Under the pieces are notes generated by a model that was given only the letters and a program-made list of their open reading frames with translations, was not told where the DNA came from and did not search any database. A program made the position numbers and the translations under genes. From Pseudomonas alcaliphila JAB1 (GTDB lineage: Bacteria > Pseudomonadota > Gammaproteobacteria > Pseudomonadales > Pseudomonadaceae), in contig NZ_CP016162.1 in assembly GCF_001941865.1 (NCBI RefSeq), positions 4,339,501-4,403,500 of the forward strand: a stretch of 64,000 nucleotides of DNA, given 5' to 3'. Position 1 is the first letter of the stretch, and every line of letters begins with the position of its first letter. This document shows positions 17,044-26,552 of the stretch, piece by piece.

Positions 17044-18249
17044 ATGGGAAAGCTGACAAGCAAGACGGTGGAGTCCCTGGTCAAGGCCGCGGCACCAGGG
17101 AAAACCAATGATGGCGATGGACTGTATTTCCAGGTTTCCAAGACCCGCGGCACAAGCTGGATCTTCCGCTACAAGCTGGAGGGGCGCAGCCGCGAAATGG
17201 GTCTCGGCCCCTATCCAACCGTAACGCTCAGCGAAGCTCGTCAACTGGCAGCAGACCAACGAAAGACTCTCGCATCTGGCGCCGACCCTCTGGCGACACG
17301 CGACGCCGCCAGGGAAGCGAAACGCGAAGCCGAACGCCAGGCGACGGCACGCCGCACGACGTTCGAGGATCTCGCTCGTGATTACCAGCAGGCGCACGGG
17401 AGCAACTGGTCCGACAGGTGGCGTAAAGGCTGGCTGCGCAAGCTTGAGCTCTATGCCTTTCCCATCATGGGCAAACTGTCGGCCGACATCATCCAAACCG
17501 AACACGTGCTGAACGTGCTGCGCCCAATCTGGGCAACCAAGACTCGTACTGCAGATGAGGTCCGCGGCCAGATCGAGCAGATATTGGACGCGGCCAAGGC
17601 TCGCCGCTTACGTGAAGGCGACAATCCCGCTCGCTGGCGCGGTCACTTGGATAATCTCCTCAGCAAAGCTGAGAAGAAGAAGGCCCGGCGGCGCCAACAC
17701 TTTCCTGCCATGCGCTGGCAGGAGCTACCGGAGTTGATGGCCAAGCTGGCTCAGCATCATTCGAGGGATGCAACCGCTGCCCGCCTACTCATTCTGACCG
17801 GCGCCCGGTCCCACATGATCCAGTTCGCACAATGGACCGAGTTCGATCTTGCAGCGGGATTATGGGCGCTTCCGGCCGAGCGCATGAAGATGCGGAAACC
17901 CTTCATCATTCCCCTTCCCTCTCAGGTAGTGGAGATGCTGGAAACCATGCCTCGCGCCAACTCACTCCACCTGTTCCCGGGGCAAGGCAAAAGCGGCGTG
18001 ATGCACACCAACGCGATACGCAACCTGCTGCACAAGCTTGGGCACGCCGACATTACGCGGCACGGTTTCCGCTCGACTTTCCGCGACTGGGCCAACGAAT
18101 GCACCCACTATCCACGGGAGGTATGCGAACTCGCACTGGCCCACGATGAACGCGACCAAACCGAGGCAGCCTACTCACGCTCGGACTTCCTGGAGAAGCG
18201 CAGAGCACTGATGGAGGAGTGGGCTGCGTTCTGCACGAGTCAGCAATAA
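17044..18249 (+). CDS. P4-type tyrosine integrase
   Basis: A 401-residue site-specific recombinase. The N-terminal DUF4102 domain starts MGKLTSKTVESLVKAA and includes DGDGLYFQVSK and LGPYPTVTLSEARQLA. A SAM-like core-binding domain covers about 110-200. The catalytic domain shows the first arginine in LTGARSHMIQF, the HxxR box in HGFRSTFRDW, a further histidine in ELALAH and the nucleophile tyrosine in AAYSRSDFLEKR. A GAGGAG site precedes the ATG. Position next to attL identifies it as the island integrase. No adjacent excisionase is obvious here; AlpA near the other end is a candidate. Confidence 0.95.
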   Translation: MGKLTSKTVESLVKAAAPGKTNDGDGLYFQVSKTRGTSWIFRYKLEGRSREMGLGPYPTVTLSEARQLAADQRKTLASGADPLATRDAAREAKREAERQATARRTTFEDLARDYQQAHGSNWSDRWRKGWLRKLELYAFPIMGKLSADIIQTEHVLNVLRPIWATKTRTADEVRGQIEQILDAAKARRLREGDNPARWRGHLDNLLSKAEKKKARRRQHFPAMRWQELPELMAKLAQHHSRDATAARLLILTGARSHMIQFAQWTEFDLAAGLWALPAERMKMRKPFIIPLPSQVVEMLETMPRANSLHLFPGQGKSGVMHTNAIRNLLHKLGHADITRHGFRSTFRDWANECTHYPREVCELALAHDERDQTEAAYSRSDFLEKRRALMEEWAAFCTSQQ

Positions 18250-18344
18250 CGCTGCAAGGACGAGGTTCACAACACCTAAAACCGGGCGGACTGCATCGAA
18301 CGTAGGCACCCGATAATGGCTTGGTGGAATGAGCACATGCAGGA

Positions 18345-18375
18345 AGCTGCCACTGGCAATCTGTCAGTGGCAGCT
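18345..18375. other. Perfect 11-bp stem-loop after the integrase
   Basis: AGCTGCCACTG (18345-18355) and CAGTGGCAGCT (18365-18375) form a perfect stem with a 9-base loop, about 95 bases after the integrase stop codon. No T-run follows. The 196-base gap otherwise holds only a weak 48-codon frame. It may stabilise or end the integrase message. Confidence 0.5.
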
Positions 18376-18445
18376 ATCAAGGAAATCGGGATAAAAAGTA
18401 GTTTCGATACGTTGATCAGGCAGAAGCGCGCAACCTCCAACTCGC

Positions 18446-18742
18446 TTAACTACCGTGGATAGAGCCTGTAATAGAAAACTTTTCCGTAGTCCCATCAGTA
18501 CGGTTCACCCAAAAGCATTTGGTGCCAAAGTCCGCAGTTCGAACGCTGAAGTCGGCAATGCCGCAACCGATTTTTTCGGCAGCATTTGGGTGGCGCTCCA
18601 GCGCTGCTCTCAAAATCACTGCGTCGTCGGCCTTAACGCGATCTCCCAAGTCATACCGACGAAGCATCTCTTTCAAGTACGCGACAGCATCCCCTCTTCT
18701 TTCGAAATGTAGAGGACCTAAAGTGATAGGCTTTGCGGGCAT
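18446..18742 (-). CDS. DUF3223 (DCL-like) small protein
   Basis: A 98-residue protein matching the pattern of DUF3223, also found in plant DCL proteins. Visible features are AYLKEMLRRYDLGDRV, LERHPNAAEKIGCGI and FWVNRTDGTTEKFS. Its ATG at 18742 has GGAGG seven bases upstream. It follows hamB by 27 bases on the same strand, so it may be a third gene of the Hachiman operon. DUF3223 is not part of the standard two-gene system. Role unknown. Confidence 0.7.
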   Translation of the reverse strand: MPAKPITLGPLHFERRGDAVAYLKEMLRRYDLGDRVKADDAVILRAALERHPNAAEKIGCGIADFSVRTADFGTKCFWVNRTDGTTEKFSITGSIHGS

Positions 18743-18769
18743 GTGTAACCTCCAGTTCCCTACCAGACG

Positions 18770-21370
18770 CTATATGATTGATTCGCCAGGAAGCGTGAGA
18801 CGTTCACACACCTCGCGGATGATGATAGCCGGGATGTCCATTGCTCGGAATTGACCCATGCGCCCGGCGATCCACGCTAAGCATTCATCTCTATTGAGGT
18901 CGTCGCGGGCAATTTTCTCGTACAAAGCGACAGCGCTCATACGAGAAAGACCCAGTTCCATGAGCGAGAGAAGTGTCGTCGACGAAACACCGAACTCAAG
19001 TTGCGTGCCAATATCCAAACCATCGTCGATCAAGTCTTCACGACCAATTTCGCGAAGATGCAAATACAGCACATCCATATAAGCGGAAAGGTACTTTGGG
19101 GCTCTAAACCGAGCGATTTGCTCCACCAACTCCATCGTGCCACGAATCAGTCCAGGAAGACTGAAAGGCTTACCGTTTTTTTGATGCCAATCGATGCTGT
19201 CGCGAATGATACGGGCCAGCGAGTAGCCCTTTAGCCATTTGACGACAATTAACGCGTACAGCCTGATGCGAGCTGGGGGGTTGAAAGCAAGGAACAAGTA
19301 ATCGTTGACTCTTTCCATAATTGTGACGAATCGGTCATAACTGTCAAAACTCGCAACGTCAGCAGGAAGAAGGTTTTCAACATCGCCCGGATAAGCACGA
19401 AAAGCCTCAAGAAGGTGCTGAAGACCAACCGCACTTACGCCTGGATGACGAGCAGCTAGGTCAACACTGATTTCGATCTGTTCTGCAAGCGCCCCCAAGG
19501 CCTGATCTAGCTTCGCAATTGACTCGGCATCATGGCGTTTCGCGAGGCTTGCCGCTGATATGGAACCGAGCCGCATAAAGGTGGTGAGTAGATAGGCCCC
19601 AACCTGCTCGAATTTATCCTTATCCTCGATGCTCGATAGATCCGATAGCCCACGATTGGCTAGATAACCCGCCATACCGTCGCCAAGCTCGAGAACCGCA
19701 TCGCTTTCGCGCTTAATGGGATAACGTGCTCGCCCCGGAACGCCCGCAGGCCAAGCCTGCGTATCTTCTGGATCAATGCAGATAATGTTTCCTTGGAATT
19801 CATCACCCCATCGACCTGCGCGGCCAGCCAAATTCCAGAAGTCGTGCGGCTCCATCGGATGGCCTCTCCCTTTTCGCGGTCCGCGCACCACGATCGTCCG
19901 GCAGGACAAATTCACGCCCTCAATCAGAGTGGATGTGCAAACCAGGAAGCGTATCTTCCCTGACCGGAATAGCCGCTCTATCTCGAGCCGGAGCAGAGAT
20001 GGCATATTGCCATAATGAAACGCCACTCCGAGTTCAACGAGCGGCGCCAGTCGGAAGTCTTGGTGCACTCCCTTACGAGCAAGTTCAGCGAGCTCTGAAA
20101 GCTCAGGATCGATGGTCGGAAGCTTGGGCAAGAGCTGACTGATCAAGTCAGCGACCTCTTCCGCCTCTCCGGCTCCGTTCGCGTATACGAGCGTTCCACC
20201 TCTTTCGCCGACAGCTGCTGCGATAAACGCGAGGCGCTTCTTGACCCCTTCCGGTGTGCTCGCGAGCTGAAGAATCCCTACGGGCAGGGTTGAGCCCTGC
20301 TGCCGGAGAGTAAGCTCCCACAGCTTCGATTTCCGCGGCACCTGCGTTGCAACTATCAGGTTCTGAAGAACCGTGGACGAGTCGCTATCGACGGCGACAG
20401 TATGCACACCGAGAGGCGCGTCCGTGAGTAGCTCTTCCGGGTTCTGGGTCGCTGGGCTGATAAACACAGCTTTCAGCTTGGGGTTAGCGCGGGTGGCTCG
20501 CTCTATTGCATCCTGCAAAATAACGCCGCGTTGGTTGTCACCGATCTTGTGCGCCTCGTCCACGATGAGAAGGTCTATTAAGAACATGTCACCAAGCACG
20601 TTGGCGAGAAGATGTAATCGCTCCTGAGTAAATACGAGAATCACTCGTGCACTGCCGGCGCGAGCAGCTTTGTATTTATCTGGGAGCGGAAGGGACGACA
20701 CCTCTATCTCCTCGGAGCTACCGAGGATGCTCTTGAGATTGGTCTCTATTTCTGAAACCAGTGCGCGAGTCGGAGCAAGGTAGACTGCAACTCTGGCTTC
20801 GCCCGCAACCACTTGGTCTATAAGCCATTGAAGAACGAGAAACGTCTTGCCAGAGGCGGTAGGCGCGGATGCCGATAGCCAGCTATCTCCGGCCGCATTA
20901 ATCCAGAAGCGCTGTTGGAAATCGTTTACTTGTAGCCAAGCCCCACTCGACTGCACCAGAATGGAACGGTCCATCTCACGCCGCTGAGCCTCGAGACGCA
21001 ATGCAATACCAAGCCGCCCATCAAGGTCGGCTGCCACCAATTTGCGGTCAGTGGCTAACGTAATGGCCCGAAAGTTGGAAAGCTTGCCCATAAGAACCGC
21101 GCCAGCGTCTTTGAGTGCTTGATCATCCGTCAAAGAAATTGCAGCGGTTGCGACTCGGAGCGCGGCCTCTTGATCGCCCCTTTGATCAGAGCGCGCAAGA
21201 ATACTGCCGGCGAGCAACAATCTGGGCCAGTCAATAGGCTCGTCGGATTGAACCGAGGTATCTGGTGCCAGATTATCGAGTTCGTTGCGCACTGTTAGTC
21301 GAGTGATCGCATCGAGATCGTCTCGAACACCCTCTTGAAGTAGCCACGATTGAAGGTCGGCGAGACTCAT
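18770..21370 (-). CDS. hamB: Hachiman helicase HamB
   Basis: An 866-residue superfamily 2 helicase, the second component of the Hachiman anti-phage system. Motifs: Walker A SAPTASGKTF (K about 175), YLAPTRALVSEIE, DEAH box LLIVDEAHK (about 271-274), ISPATQNPEEL, then LVCTSTLIEGVNL and the terminal helicase motif NLAGRAGRWGDEFQGN. The chosen ATG overlaps the hamA stop codon by one base, indicating translational coupling; a longer frame upstream lies inside hamA. In characterised systems the helicase restrains the HamA nuclease until it senses phage DNA damage. Confidence 0.9.
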   Translation of the reverse strand: MSLADLQSWLLQEGVRDDLDAITRLTVRNELDNLAPDTSVQSDEPIDWPRLLLAGSILARSDQRGDQEAALRVATAAISLTDDQALKDAGAVLMGKLSNFRAITLATDRKLVAADLDGRLGIALRLEAQRREMDRSILVQSSGAWLQVNDFQQRFWINAAGDSWLSASAPTASGKTFLVLQWLIDQVVAGEARVAVYLAPTRALVSEIETNLKSILGSSEEIEVSSLPLPDKYKAARAGSARVILVFTQERLHLLANVLGDMFLIDLLIVDEAHKIGDNQRGVILQDAIERATRANPKLKAVFISPATQNPEELLTDAPLGVHTVAVDSDSSTVLQNLIVATQVPRKSKLWELTLRQQGSTLPVGILQLASTPEGVKKRLAFIAAAVGERGGTLVYANGAGEAEEVADLISQLLPKLPTIDPELSELAELARKGVHQDFRLAPLVELGVAFHYGNMPSLLRLEIERLFRSGKIRFLVCTSTLIEGVNLSCRTIVVRGPRKGRGHPMEPHDFWNLAGRAGRWGDEFQGNIICIDPEDTQAWPAGVPGRARYPIKRESDAVLELGDGMAGYLANRGLSDLSSIEDKDKFEQVGAYLLTTFMRLGSISAASLAKRHDAESIAKLDQALGALAEQIEISVDLAARHPGVSAVGLQHLLEAFRAYPGDVENLLPADVASFDSYDRFVTIMERVNDYLFLAFNPPARIRLYALIVVKWLKGYSLARIIRDSIDWHQKNGKPFSLPGLIRGTMELVEQIARFRAPKYLSAYMDVLYLHLREIGREDLIDDGLDIGTQLEFGVSSTTLLSLMELGLSRMSAVALYEKIARDDLNRDECLAWIAGRMGQFRAMDIPAIIIREVCERLTLPGESII

Positions 21371-22317
21371 TACTCCTTGATCCCCATTGCTTTGAGGAAT
21401 GCTGCGCGAAAACCTTCGGCCGACGGCAGAGGGACGCAGAACAACTCGATTTCCATCTGATCGAGCTTCTCCAATTTGAGCCGCTCGCCAATACGACTGC
21501 TCCAACCAGTAAGTGCGGTGCGGGACGCCTCGACAATCTCCTCAGCAACCGCCTTCGCATTATCTTTCGGGTAGAACGCTGCGTCGAAGCCTACGAGGGC
21601 AACGCCGCAGTATTGGACCCGCTTAGACATGACCGACGACCTGTCAAAATACTTCTTGAGTGCATCGGTGAGGGCTGGGTTGCTAAGGTCGGCCTTGTCG
21701 CTCAGGAGCATCAGGTCGCGCTCCCGCCCTGCCTCCTCGTGTTCGGGCTCGATCAGGAACGGGGAGAGGGAATTGAGACAGTCGCGAATCGCAGCGCTCG
21801 CATCCGCGTAGACTTTTGATTCACCCCAGTAGAGCTTTAAAGTGCCCTCCGCTGTCACGCCCGCATACACCCCATCCGCGCCGTGATAGTGCATACGTGT
21901 GTCCGTCTTGAGATCCATCTTGCAAAGAATCTGTGGCAGCTTGAGGAAGCGCTCCGCCAGCAGGAACAGCAGCATCTCTCCACCTTCGCCGGTGTTCGCC
22001 AAATCGGTAAACGAGCGCTTGGCACGCTCGATTAGTTCGGCGACTGCCTCGGTGCTGTTGAATCTGTTGTCGCGCGCTTTTGCGTCGGCGAGCTTCGAAC
22101 GCGGAATCGCATAATCAACGACGGCATTCCGCATGAACTCTGCCAGCCGATGCGGTTGAACACGGCCATTTCCATCCACTGAAAGACAGTGGCAGTGAAT
22201 CTTGACTAAATGCCCGTCAATCGGTAGGTCTCGCTCGACGAGCGTCAGGTGAACCTCAAGTGCTTCCGGGTTCCCCGTTAGAGCAGATTCGAGATCGGCG
22301 GGGGTGATGATCGACAA
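21370..22317 (-). CDS. hamA: Hachiman effector HamA (DUF1837)
   Basis: A 315-residue DUF1837 protein, the nuclease effector of Hachiman. The likely active site is visible: GEGGE (110-114), HGADGV with D148, and the E-x-K pair GESK (E166, K168), a PD-(D/E)XK-like arrangement. It starts with TTG at 22317, supported by GGAGG four bases upstream; the nearby ATG is out of frame. It is directly followed by hamB. Known systems degrade DNA and cause abortive infection when unleashed. Confidence 0.88.
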   Translation of the reverse strand: MSIITPADLESALTGNPEALEVHLTLVERDLPIDGHLVKIHCHCLSVDGNGRVQPHRLAEFMRNAVVDYAIPRSKLADAKARDNRFNSTEAVAELIERAKRSFTDLANTGEGGEMLLFLLAERFLKLPQILCKMDLKTDTRMHYHGADGVYAGVTAEGTLKLYWGESKVYADASAAIRDCLNSLSPFLIEPEHEEAGRERDLMLLSDKADLSNPALTDALKKYFDRSSVMSKRVQYCGVALVGFDAAFYPKDNAKAVAEEIVEASRTALTGWSSRIGERLKLEKLDQMEIELFCVPLPSAEGFRAAFLKAMGIKE

Positions 22318-22557
22318 ACGGCCTCCATTCCATATGGTCTACCCATCCGCGTTCAGATGGCATGACGAAATCAGAATGTAACCGCCTTCACCGCTGTAGT
22401 GAATAGGCCAAACTTCCTTAGAGACCTTCGAGTGTCCACGTGGGTCGACTGCTGCGGTCAGTATCTTTGATCAGGTGGTCATGACACTACCATTCGATTC
22501 AAAAAAAACTCAGCCCTACATAACTGCCTTGACATCAGCACCAAGGAGGTTCGCCCC

Positions 22558-22887
22558 ATGTCATTGCAGTGCCCTCGCTGTCACTCTCCCAAAGTCGCTT
22601 CCTTCCACCACGCCATGAAAGTCGGCGCCGCCATCGGAGCCGTAGGCGGTGTCGCACGCGGCGTCAGCGCTGCCCTGGCAGGTGGTCAGGCTGGCGCAGC
22701 TATCGGCGCGTTCGCCGGCCCTGTCGGCATCACCCTAGGTTCCGTATCGGGCGCCATCCTCGGCGGCCTGGCCGGCGGCGTCGGCGGTTGTGCGCTGGGC
22801 GCACAGCTCGGTGAGTCGCTCGACCGTCACGTCCTGGCCCACAACCTCTGCCTGCTCTGCGGTCATCGCTTCAATCTGCCGACCTGA
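22558..22887 (+). CDS. Zinc-ribbon/glycine-zipper small protein
   Basis: A 109-residue protein with an N-terminal CPRCHS pair and a C-terminal CLLCGHRF pair, together able to bind one zinc. Between them is a long Gly/Ala-rich hydrophobic stretch (about 20-88) with GxxxG repeats, typical of glycine-zipper membrane-associated segments. A strong AAGGAGG precedes the ATG. It begins the plus-strand recombination module. A similar but shorter CxxC...CxxC protein occurs at 26822. Function not recognised. Confidence 0.7.
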   Translation: MSLQCPRCHSPKVASFHHAMKVGAAIGAVGGVARGVSAALAGGQAGAAIGAFAGPVGITLGSVSGAILGGLAGGVGGCALGAQLGESLDRHVLAHNLCLLCGHRFNLPT

Positions 22888-22978
22888 TCGGCCCCCTCTC
22901 CTCTCACCTCACTCGTCCGGTCGGTGCTGCGCCTCGCGCAGCGCTTTATGCCGGCTTGCATCCAAAGGAATCATCCAC

Positions 22979-23947
22979 ATGGCACATCTCGTCGAAACCA
23001 TGGCCTACGCTGGCGCTACTCCGTGGCACGGCCTAGGCAATCAGCTCACGCAGAAACAGCCCATCGAAGTCTGGCAACGCGAAGCCGGGATGGACTGGCA
23101 GATCCTGGAAAGCCCCGTGCACTTCAAGTCGGATGCGGTCGGTCACCTGGGCGCTATCCATTCCTTCCCCGAGCAGAAGGTGCTGTTCCGTTCGGACACC
23201 AAGGCACCGCTGTCGGTGGTCTCCCAGCGCTATCACACCGTGCAGCCTAAGGACGTTCTGGAGTTCTACAGGGAACTGACCGAGGTGTCCGGCTACGAGC
23301 TGGAAACCGCCGGAGTGCTCAAAGGCGGGCGCAAGTTCTGGGCGCTGGCGCGCACCGGGCAAGGCGCCGCGCTCAAGGGCAACGATCAGGTCAACGGTTA
23401 CCTGCTGCTGGCGACGTCCTGCGACGGCACCCTGGCCACCACGGCAACCCCGACCACCGTGCGCGTGGTCTGCAACAACACCCTGACCATCGCCCTGGAC
23501 GGCACCAGCCGAGCGATCAAGGTGCCGCACAACACCCGCTTCGATCCGAAGGCGGTGAAGAAGCAACTCGGTATCGCCGTCTCGCAATGGGACGACTTCA
23601 TGTACCGCATGCGCGCGCTGGCCGAGCGCAGGGTGCAGTGGCATGAGGCACTGGGCTTCTTCATGAATGTGATGTGCGAGACCAGCCCGACCGGCGCGCT
23701 GCCGGAGCAACTGCCGAACGAGCGCGCCCTGCGCAAGGTTCAGGAGCTGTACGAAGGCCGTGGTCGCGGCAGCCAACTGGACTCGGCACGCGGCACCGCC
23801 TGGGGCCTGCTCAACGCCGTCACCGAGTACGTCGACCACGAGCGCCGCGCCCGTAGCAACGAGTACCGCATGGACTCGGCCTGGTTCGGCCAGGGCGCTC
23901 AGATCAAGCAGCGCGCCCTGGACACCGCTCTGCAACTGGTCGCCTGA
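22979..23947 (+). CDS. DUF932 protein
   Basis: A 322-residue DUF932 family protein, common on plasmids, phages and integrative elements. The N-terminus MAHLVETMAYAGATPWHGLG is characteristic, as is VVSQRYHTVQP and the central RVVCNNTLTIAL. A frame 189 bases longer is open upstream, but ATG 22979 follows AAAGGAA and begins at the conserved residues. Biochemical role unknown. It heads the run DUF932, YqaJ nuclease, RDF-like and RadC-like proteins. Confidence 0.85.
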   Translation: MAHLVETMAYAGATPWHGLGNQLTQKQPIEVWQREAGMDWQILESPVHFKSDAVGHLGAIHSFPEQKVLFRSDTKAPLSVVSQRYHTVQPKDVLEFYRELTEVSGYELETAGVLKGGRKFWALARTGQGAALKGNDQVNGYLLLATSCDGTLATTATPTTVRVVCNNTLTIALDGTSRAIKVPHNTRFDPKAVKKQLGIAVSQWDDFMYRMRALAERRVQWHEALGFFMNVMCETSPTGALPEQLPNERALRKVQELYEGRGRGSQLDSARGTAWGLLNAVTEYVDHERRARSNEYRMDSAWFGQGAQIKQRALDTALQLVA

Positions 23948-24026
23948 CCGCCTACCTCATCCACCCCATAACGCCCGATCCGCCTCGTCGCTGGTCGGGC
24001 GTTTCTATTTCCGCAAGGTGAACGCA

Positions 24027-25028
24027 ATGAAAGCTACTCCGTTGAGCAGCACCAGCAAGGCTCGCCCGGCGCTGCGCTTGATCAGTACCAAGGAATTGCC
24101 CCGCGAAGACTGGCTGCAGATCCGCAAGCAAGGCATCGGCAGTTCGGATGCTGCCGCAGCCGTGGGCCTGAACCCCTACAAGTCGCAGCTGGAGCTGTGG
24201 CTGGAAAAGACTGGTCGTGATGCCGGCATGCCCAAGGCTGATCCGCACGATGAGGAAAGCCCGATGTACTGGGGCAATGTCCTGGAGCCCATCGTGGCCT
24301 GGCACTACAGCAAGCGCACGAAGAACAAGGTGCGCCGCATCAACGCAGTGCTGCAGCATCCGAATCCCGAATTGCCCTGGATGCTGGCCAACATCGACCG
24401 CGAGGTGATCGGGGCCGATGACGTGCAAATACTCGAATGCAAGACCGCGGGCATAAATGGGGCACGCCTGTGGAAAGAAGGCGTGCCGGAGTATGTGCAG
24501 TTGCAAGTGATGCACCAGCTCGCCGTCACCGGCAAGCAGTCAGCGGATGTCGCCGTGCTGCTCGGTGGCCAGACGCTGGAGATCCACCGCATCGAGCGGG
24601 ACGAGCAGATGATCGCGCGCCTGATCGAGCTGGAGCGCAAGTTCTGGCACTACGTGGAGACCGACACGCCTCCGCCGGCCGATGGCAGCGCTTCTGCGGA
24701 AGCAGCGCTGCGCTGCCTCTACCCGGAGGACAACGGCCAGGTCGTCGACTTCAGCGGCCATGCCGGACTGGCCGCAGCCTTCATCGAGCTCAAGGCCGTT
24801 CGCCAGTCGATTGCCGACAAGGAAAAGCGCGAGGCCGAGCTCAAGCAGATGCTGCAGCAGGCCATGGGTGACGCCTGTCGGGCGGAGTTCTCCAGCGGCT
24901 ACGTCAGCTGGCGCAAGGCCAAGGACAGCATCGGTGTCGATGTCGCTCAACTGCTCCAGGACAAGCCCTACCTGCAGGCCAAGTACCCGCTGCTGAAACC
25001 CGGTGCGCGGCGTTTCCTGGTCGGCTGA
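24027..25028 (+). CDS. YqaJ-type viral recombinase/exonuclease
   Basis: A 333-residue PD-(D/E)XK nuclease of the YqaJ/lambda-exonuclease group, which resects DNA ends for annealing-based recombination. Signature features are RKQGIGSSDAAAAVGLNPY, YWGNVLEPIVA with the first glutamate, MLANIDREV with the catalytic aspartate, and ILECKTA with the E-x-K pair. A coiled segment follows at about 265-300. No single-strand annealing partner is recognised next door. Confidence 0.88.
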   Translation: MKATPLSSTSKARPALRLISTKELPREDWLQIRKQGIGSSDAAAAVGLNPYKSQLELWLEKTGRDAGMPKADPHDEESPMYWGNVLEPIVAWHYSKRTKNKVRRINAVLQHPNPELPWMLANIDREVIGADDVQILECKTAGINGARLWKEGVPEYVQLQVMHQLAVTGKQSADVAVLLGGQTLEIHRIERDEQMIARLIELERKFWHYVETDTPPPADGSASAEAALRCLYPEDNGQVVDFSGHAGLAAAFIELKAVRQSIADKEKREAELKQMLQQAMGDACRAEFSSGYVSWRKAKDSIGVDVAQLLQDKPYLQAKYPLLKPGARRFLVG

Positions 25029-25119
25029 TTTCCATCTCTTTCACCCTTCCCTCCCCTTGGCCAGTCCATGCAGTTCACGCTGCATGGACTGGCCTTTTTT
25101 CATTTCCAGGAGAACCATC

Positions 25120-26070
25120 ATGCTCAAAGGTTTGGCTATCACCCCGCCGGTGCTCGGACGCATCTCCATCGGCAAGGTCATCGAGAAGAACGGCAAACGC
25201 CTGCCGGAAAAGGATGACCAGTTCACCATCACCTCCCAGGTGCAAGGCAAAGACGGCTGGCTGCTGCACCCGCTCAATGACGAGCTGCGCCAGGGCAAGG
25301 ACGACAAACTGCGCAGCATCCCGGTACGTCTGCTGTTCAACGAACCGGAGCTGAATTTCCGCGCCGACTACACCCTGTTCGACCGCCAGTCCGGACGGCC
25401 GCTGTGCGTCGGCAATGGCAAGACCTGCAAGCGCATCACTCAGGACGGCATGCAGTCGCTGCCCTGCCCTTCACCCGATGCCTGCTCGCTGGCCAAAGGC
25501 AATGCCTGCAAGCCCTACGGTCGACTGAACGTGGTCATCGGCGATGACGATCCATTAGGCAGCTTCGTGTTCCGTACCACCGGTTTCAACAGCATCCGCA
25601 CCCTGGCGGCTCGTCTGCATTACTTCCAGGCCATCTCCGGCAACCGCCTGGCGTGCCTGCCGCTGGAGCTGCGCCTGCGCGGAAAGTCCACCCGGCAAAG
25701 CCATGGAACACCGATCTTCTACGTCGACCTGACGGTACGCGGCGGCCTGGACATGGCCGAGGCGCTGCTGGCCGCCCATGAGCTCGATGCGCAGCGGCAA
25801 GCCGCAGGTTTCGATCAGGCCGCGCTGGATGAAGCGGCGCAGCGTGGCTTTGGCAATGGCGCCTTCGAGGACAGCGAGGAAGACGCGGGCGCCGTCGCCG
25901 AGGAGTTCTACCCCGCCGAGGAAAGCCCATCTCCAGCCACCAACACTCCCCAGCGCTCGGCGAAAGCCAGCCTGGCCGAGAAGCTGGACGCACAAGCCCA
26001 GCGCCATACCCCACCGACAGATCACCATCAAGGAGCCCAACATGCGCCTGCACAAGCTGAAGGCCAGTGA
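25120..26070 (+). CDS. Recombination-directionality-factor-like protein
   Basis: A 316-residue protein often annotated as hydrolase or metal-binding protein on mobile elements. Its N-half resembles the phage Gp3-like recombination directionality factors: MLKGLAITPPVLGRISIGKV, CVGNGKTCKRI and a set of cysteines (CPSPDACSLAKGNAC) that may bind metal. The C-terminal 90 residues are acidic and low-complexity. It starts 91 bases after the nuclease gene behind CCAGGAGA. Family membership is recalled, not computed; an unrelated DNA-metabolism role is possible. Confidence 0.6.
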   Translation: MLKGLAITPPVLGRISIGKVIEKNGKRLPEKDDQFTITSQVQGKDGWLLHPLNDELRQGKDDKLRSIPVRLLFNEPELNFRADYTLFDRQSGRPLCVGNGKTCKRITQDGMQSLPCPSPDACSLAKGNACKPYGRLNVVIGDDDPLGSFVFRTTGFNSIRTLAARLHYFQAISGNRLACLPLELRLRGKSTRQSHGTPIFYVDLTVRGGLDMAEALLAAHELDAQRQAAGFDQAALDEAAQRGFGNGAFEDSEEDAGAVAEEFYPAEESPSPATNTPQRSAKASLAEKLDAQAQRHTPPTDHHQGAQHAPAQAEGQ

Positions 26071-26539
26071 ATCGACCGGCACCTACCTGGTCGAGTCGCC
26101 GGTTACGGAAACCGACATCCTGCTGATGGCCCGGCAGTTGGCGAACCTGCGTCTGCGCCGGGGGCGAGCACTGACTTCACCAAAGGAAGTGTTCAGCCAC
26201 CTGCAGGCGCTGCTGGGCGATTACGAGCATGAGGTATTCGCCCTGCTTCTGCTCGACAGCCGGCACCGGGTGATCGTCTTTCACGAACTGTTCCGGGGCA
26301 CCCTGGACAGCGCCAGTGTCTATCCCCGGGAAGTCGTCAAGGCCGCCCTGGAGCACAACGCCGCAGCAACCGTGCTGGTCCACAACCACCCTTCCGGTGA
26401 TCCGGAACCCAGCCAATCAGATCTCACCCTGACTCACAAACTGCGGGAGGCCCTGAACCTGATCGGGGTACGAACCCTGGACCATATCGTGGTGGGCCAC
26501 GAGGGCTGCATATCACTGGCGGAACAGGGCTACCTGTGA
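26042..26539 (+). CDS. RadC-like JAB-domain protein
   Basis: A 165-residue RadC/JAB protein. The JAMM-type metal site is complete in VLVHNHPSGDPEPSQSD with an upstream glutamate. Residues LLLDSRHRVIVFHELFRGT and the closing DHIVVGHEGCISLAEQGYL are typical. Mobile elements commonly carry such short RadC homologues that lack the N-terminal helix-hairpin-helix of chromosomal RadC. It overlaps the preceding gene by 29 bases, so translation is coupled. Confidence 0.9.
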   Translation: MRLHKLKASESTGTYLVESPVTETDILLMARQLANLRLRRGRALTSPKEVFSHLQALLGDYEHEVFALLLLDSRHRVIVFHELFRGTLDSASVYPREVVKAALEHNAAATVLVHNHPSGDPEPSQSDLTLTHKLREALNLIGVRTLDHIVVGHEGCISLAEQGYL

Positions 26540-26552
26540 GGAGAACACGACG

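Noticed and set aside
18316..18462. 48-codon frame after the integrase (MAWWNEHMQEAATG...)
   Set aside because: Weak start site and no recognisable features; its middle is the stem-loop. It also overlaps the convergent DUF3223 gene.
18770..22317. Interpretation as a Zorya or DISARM system
   Set aside because: The DUF1837 protein plus a single DEAH helicase matches Hachiman; partners of the other systems are absent.
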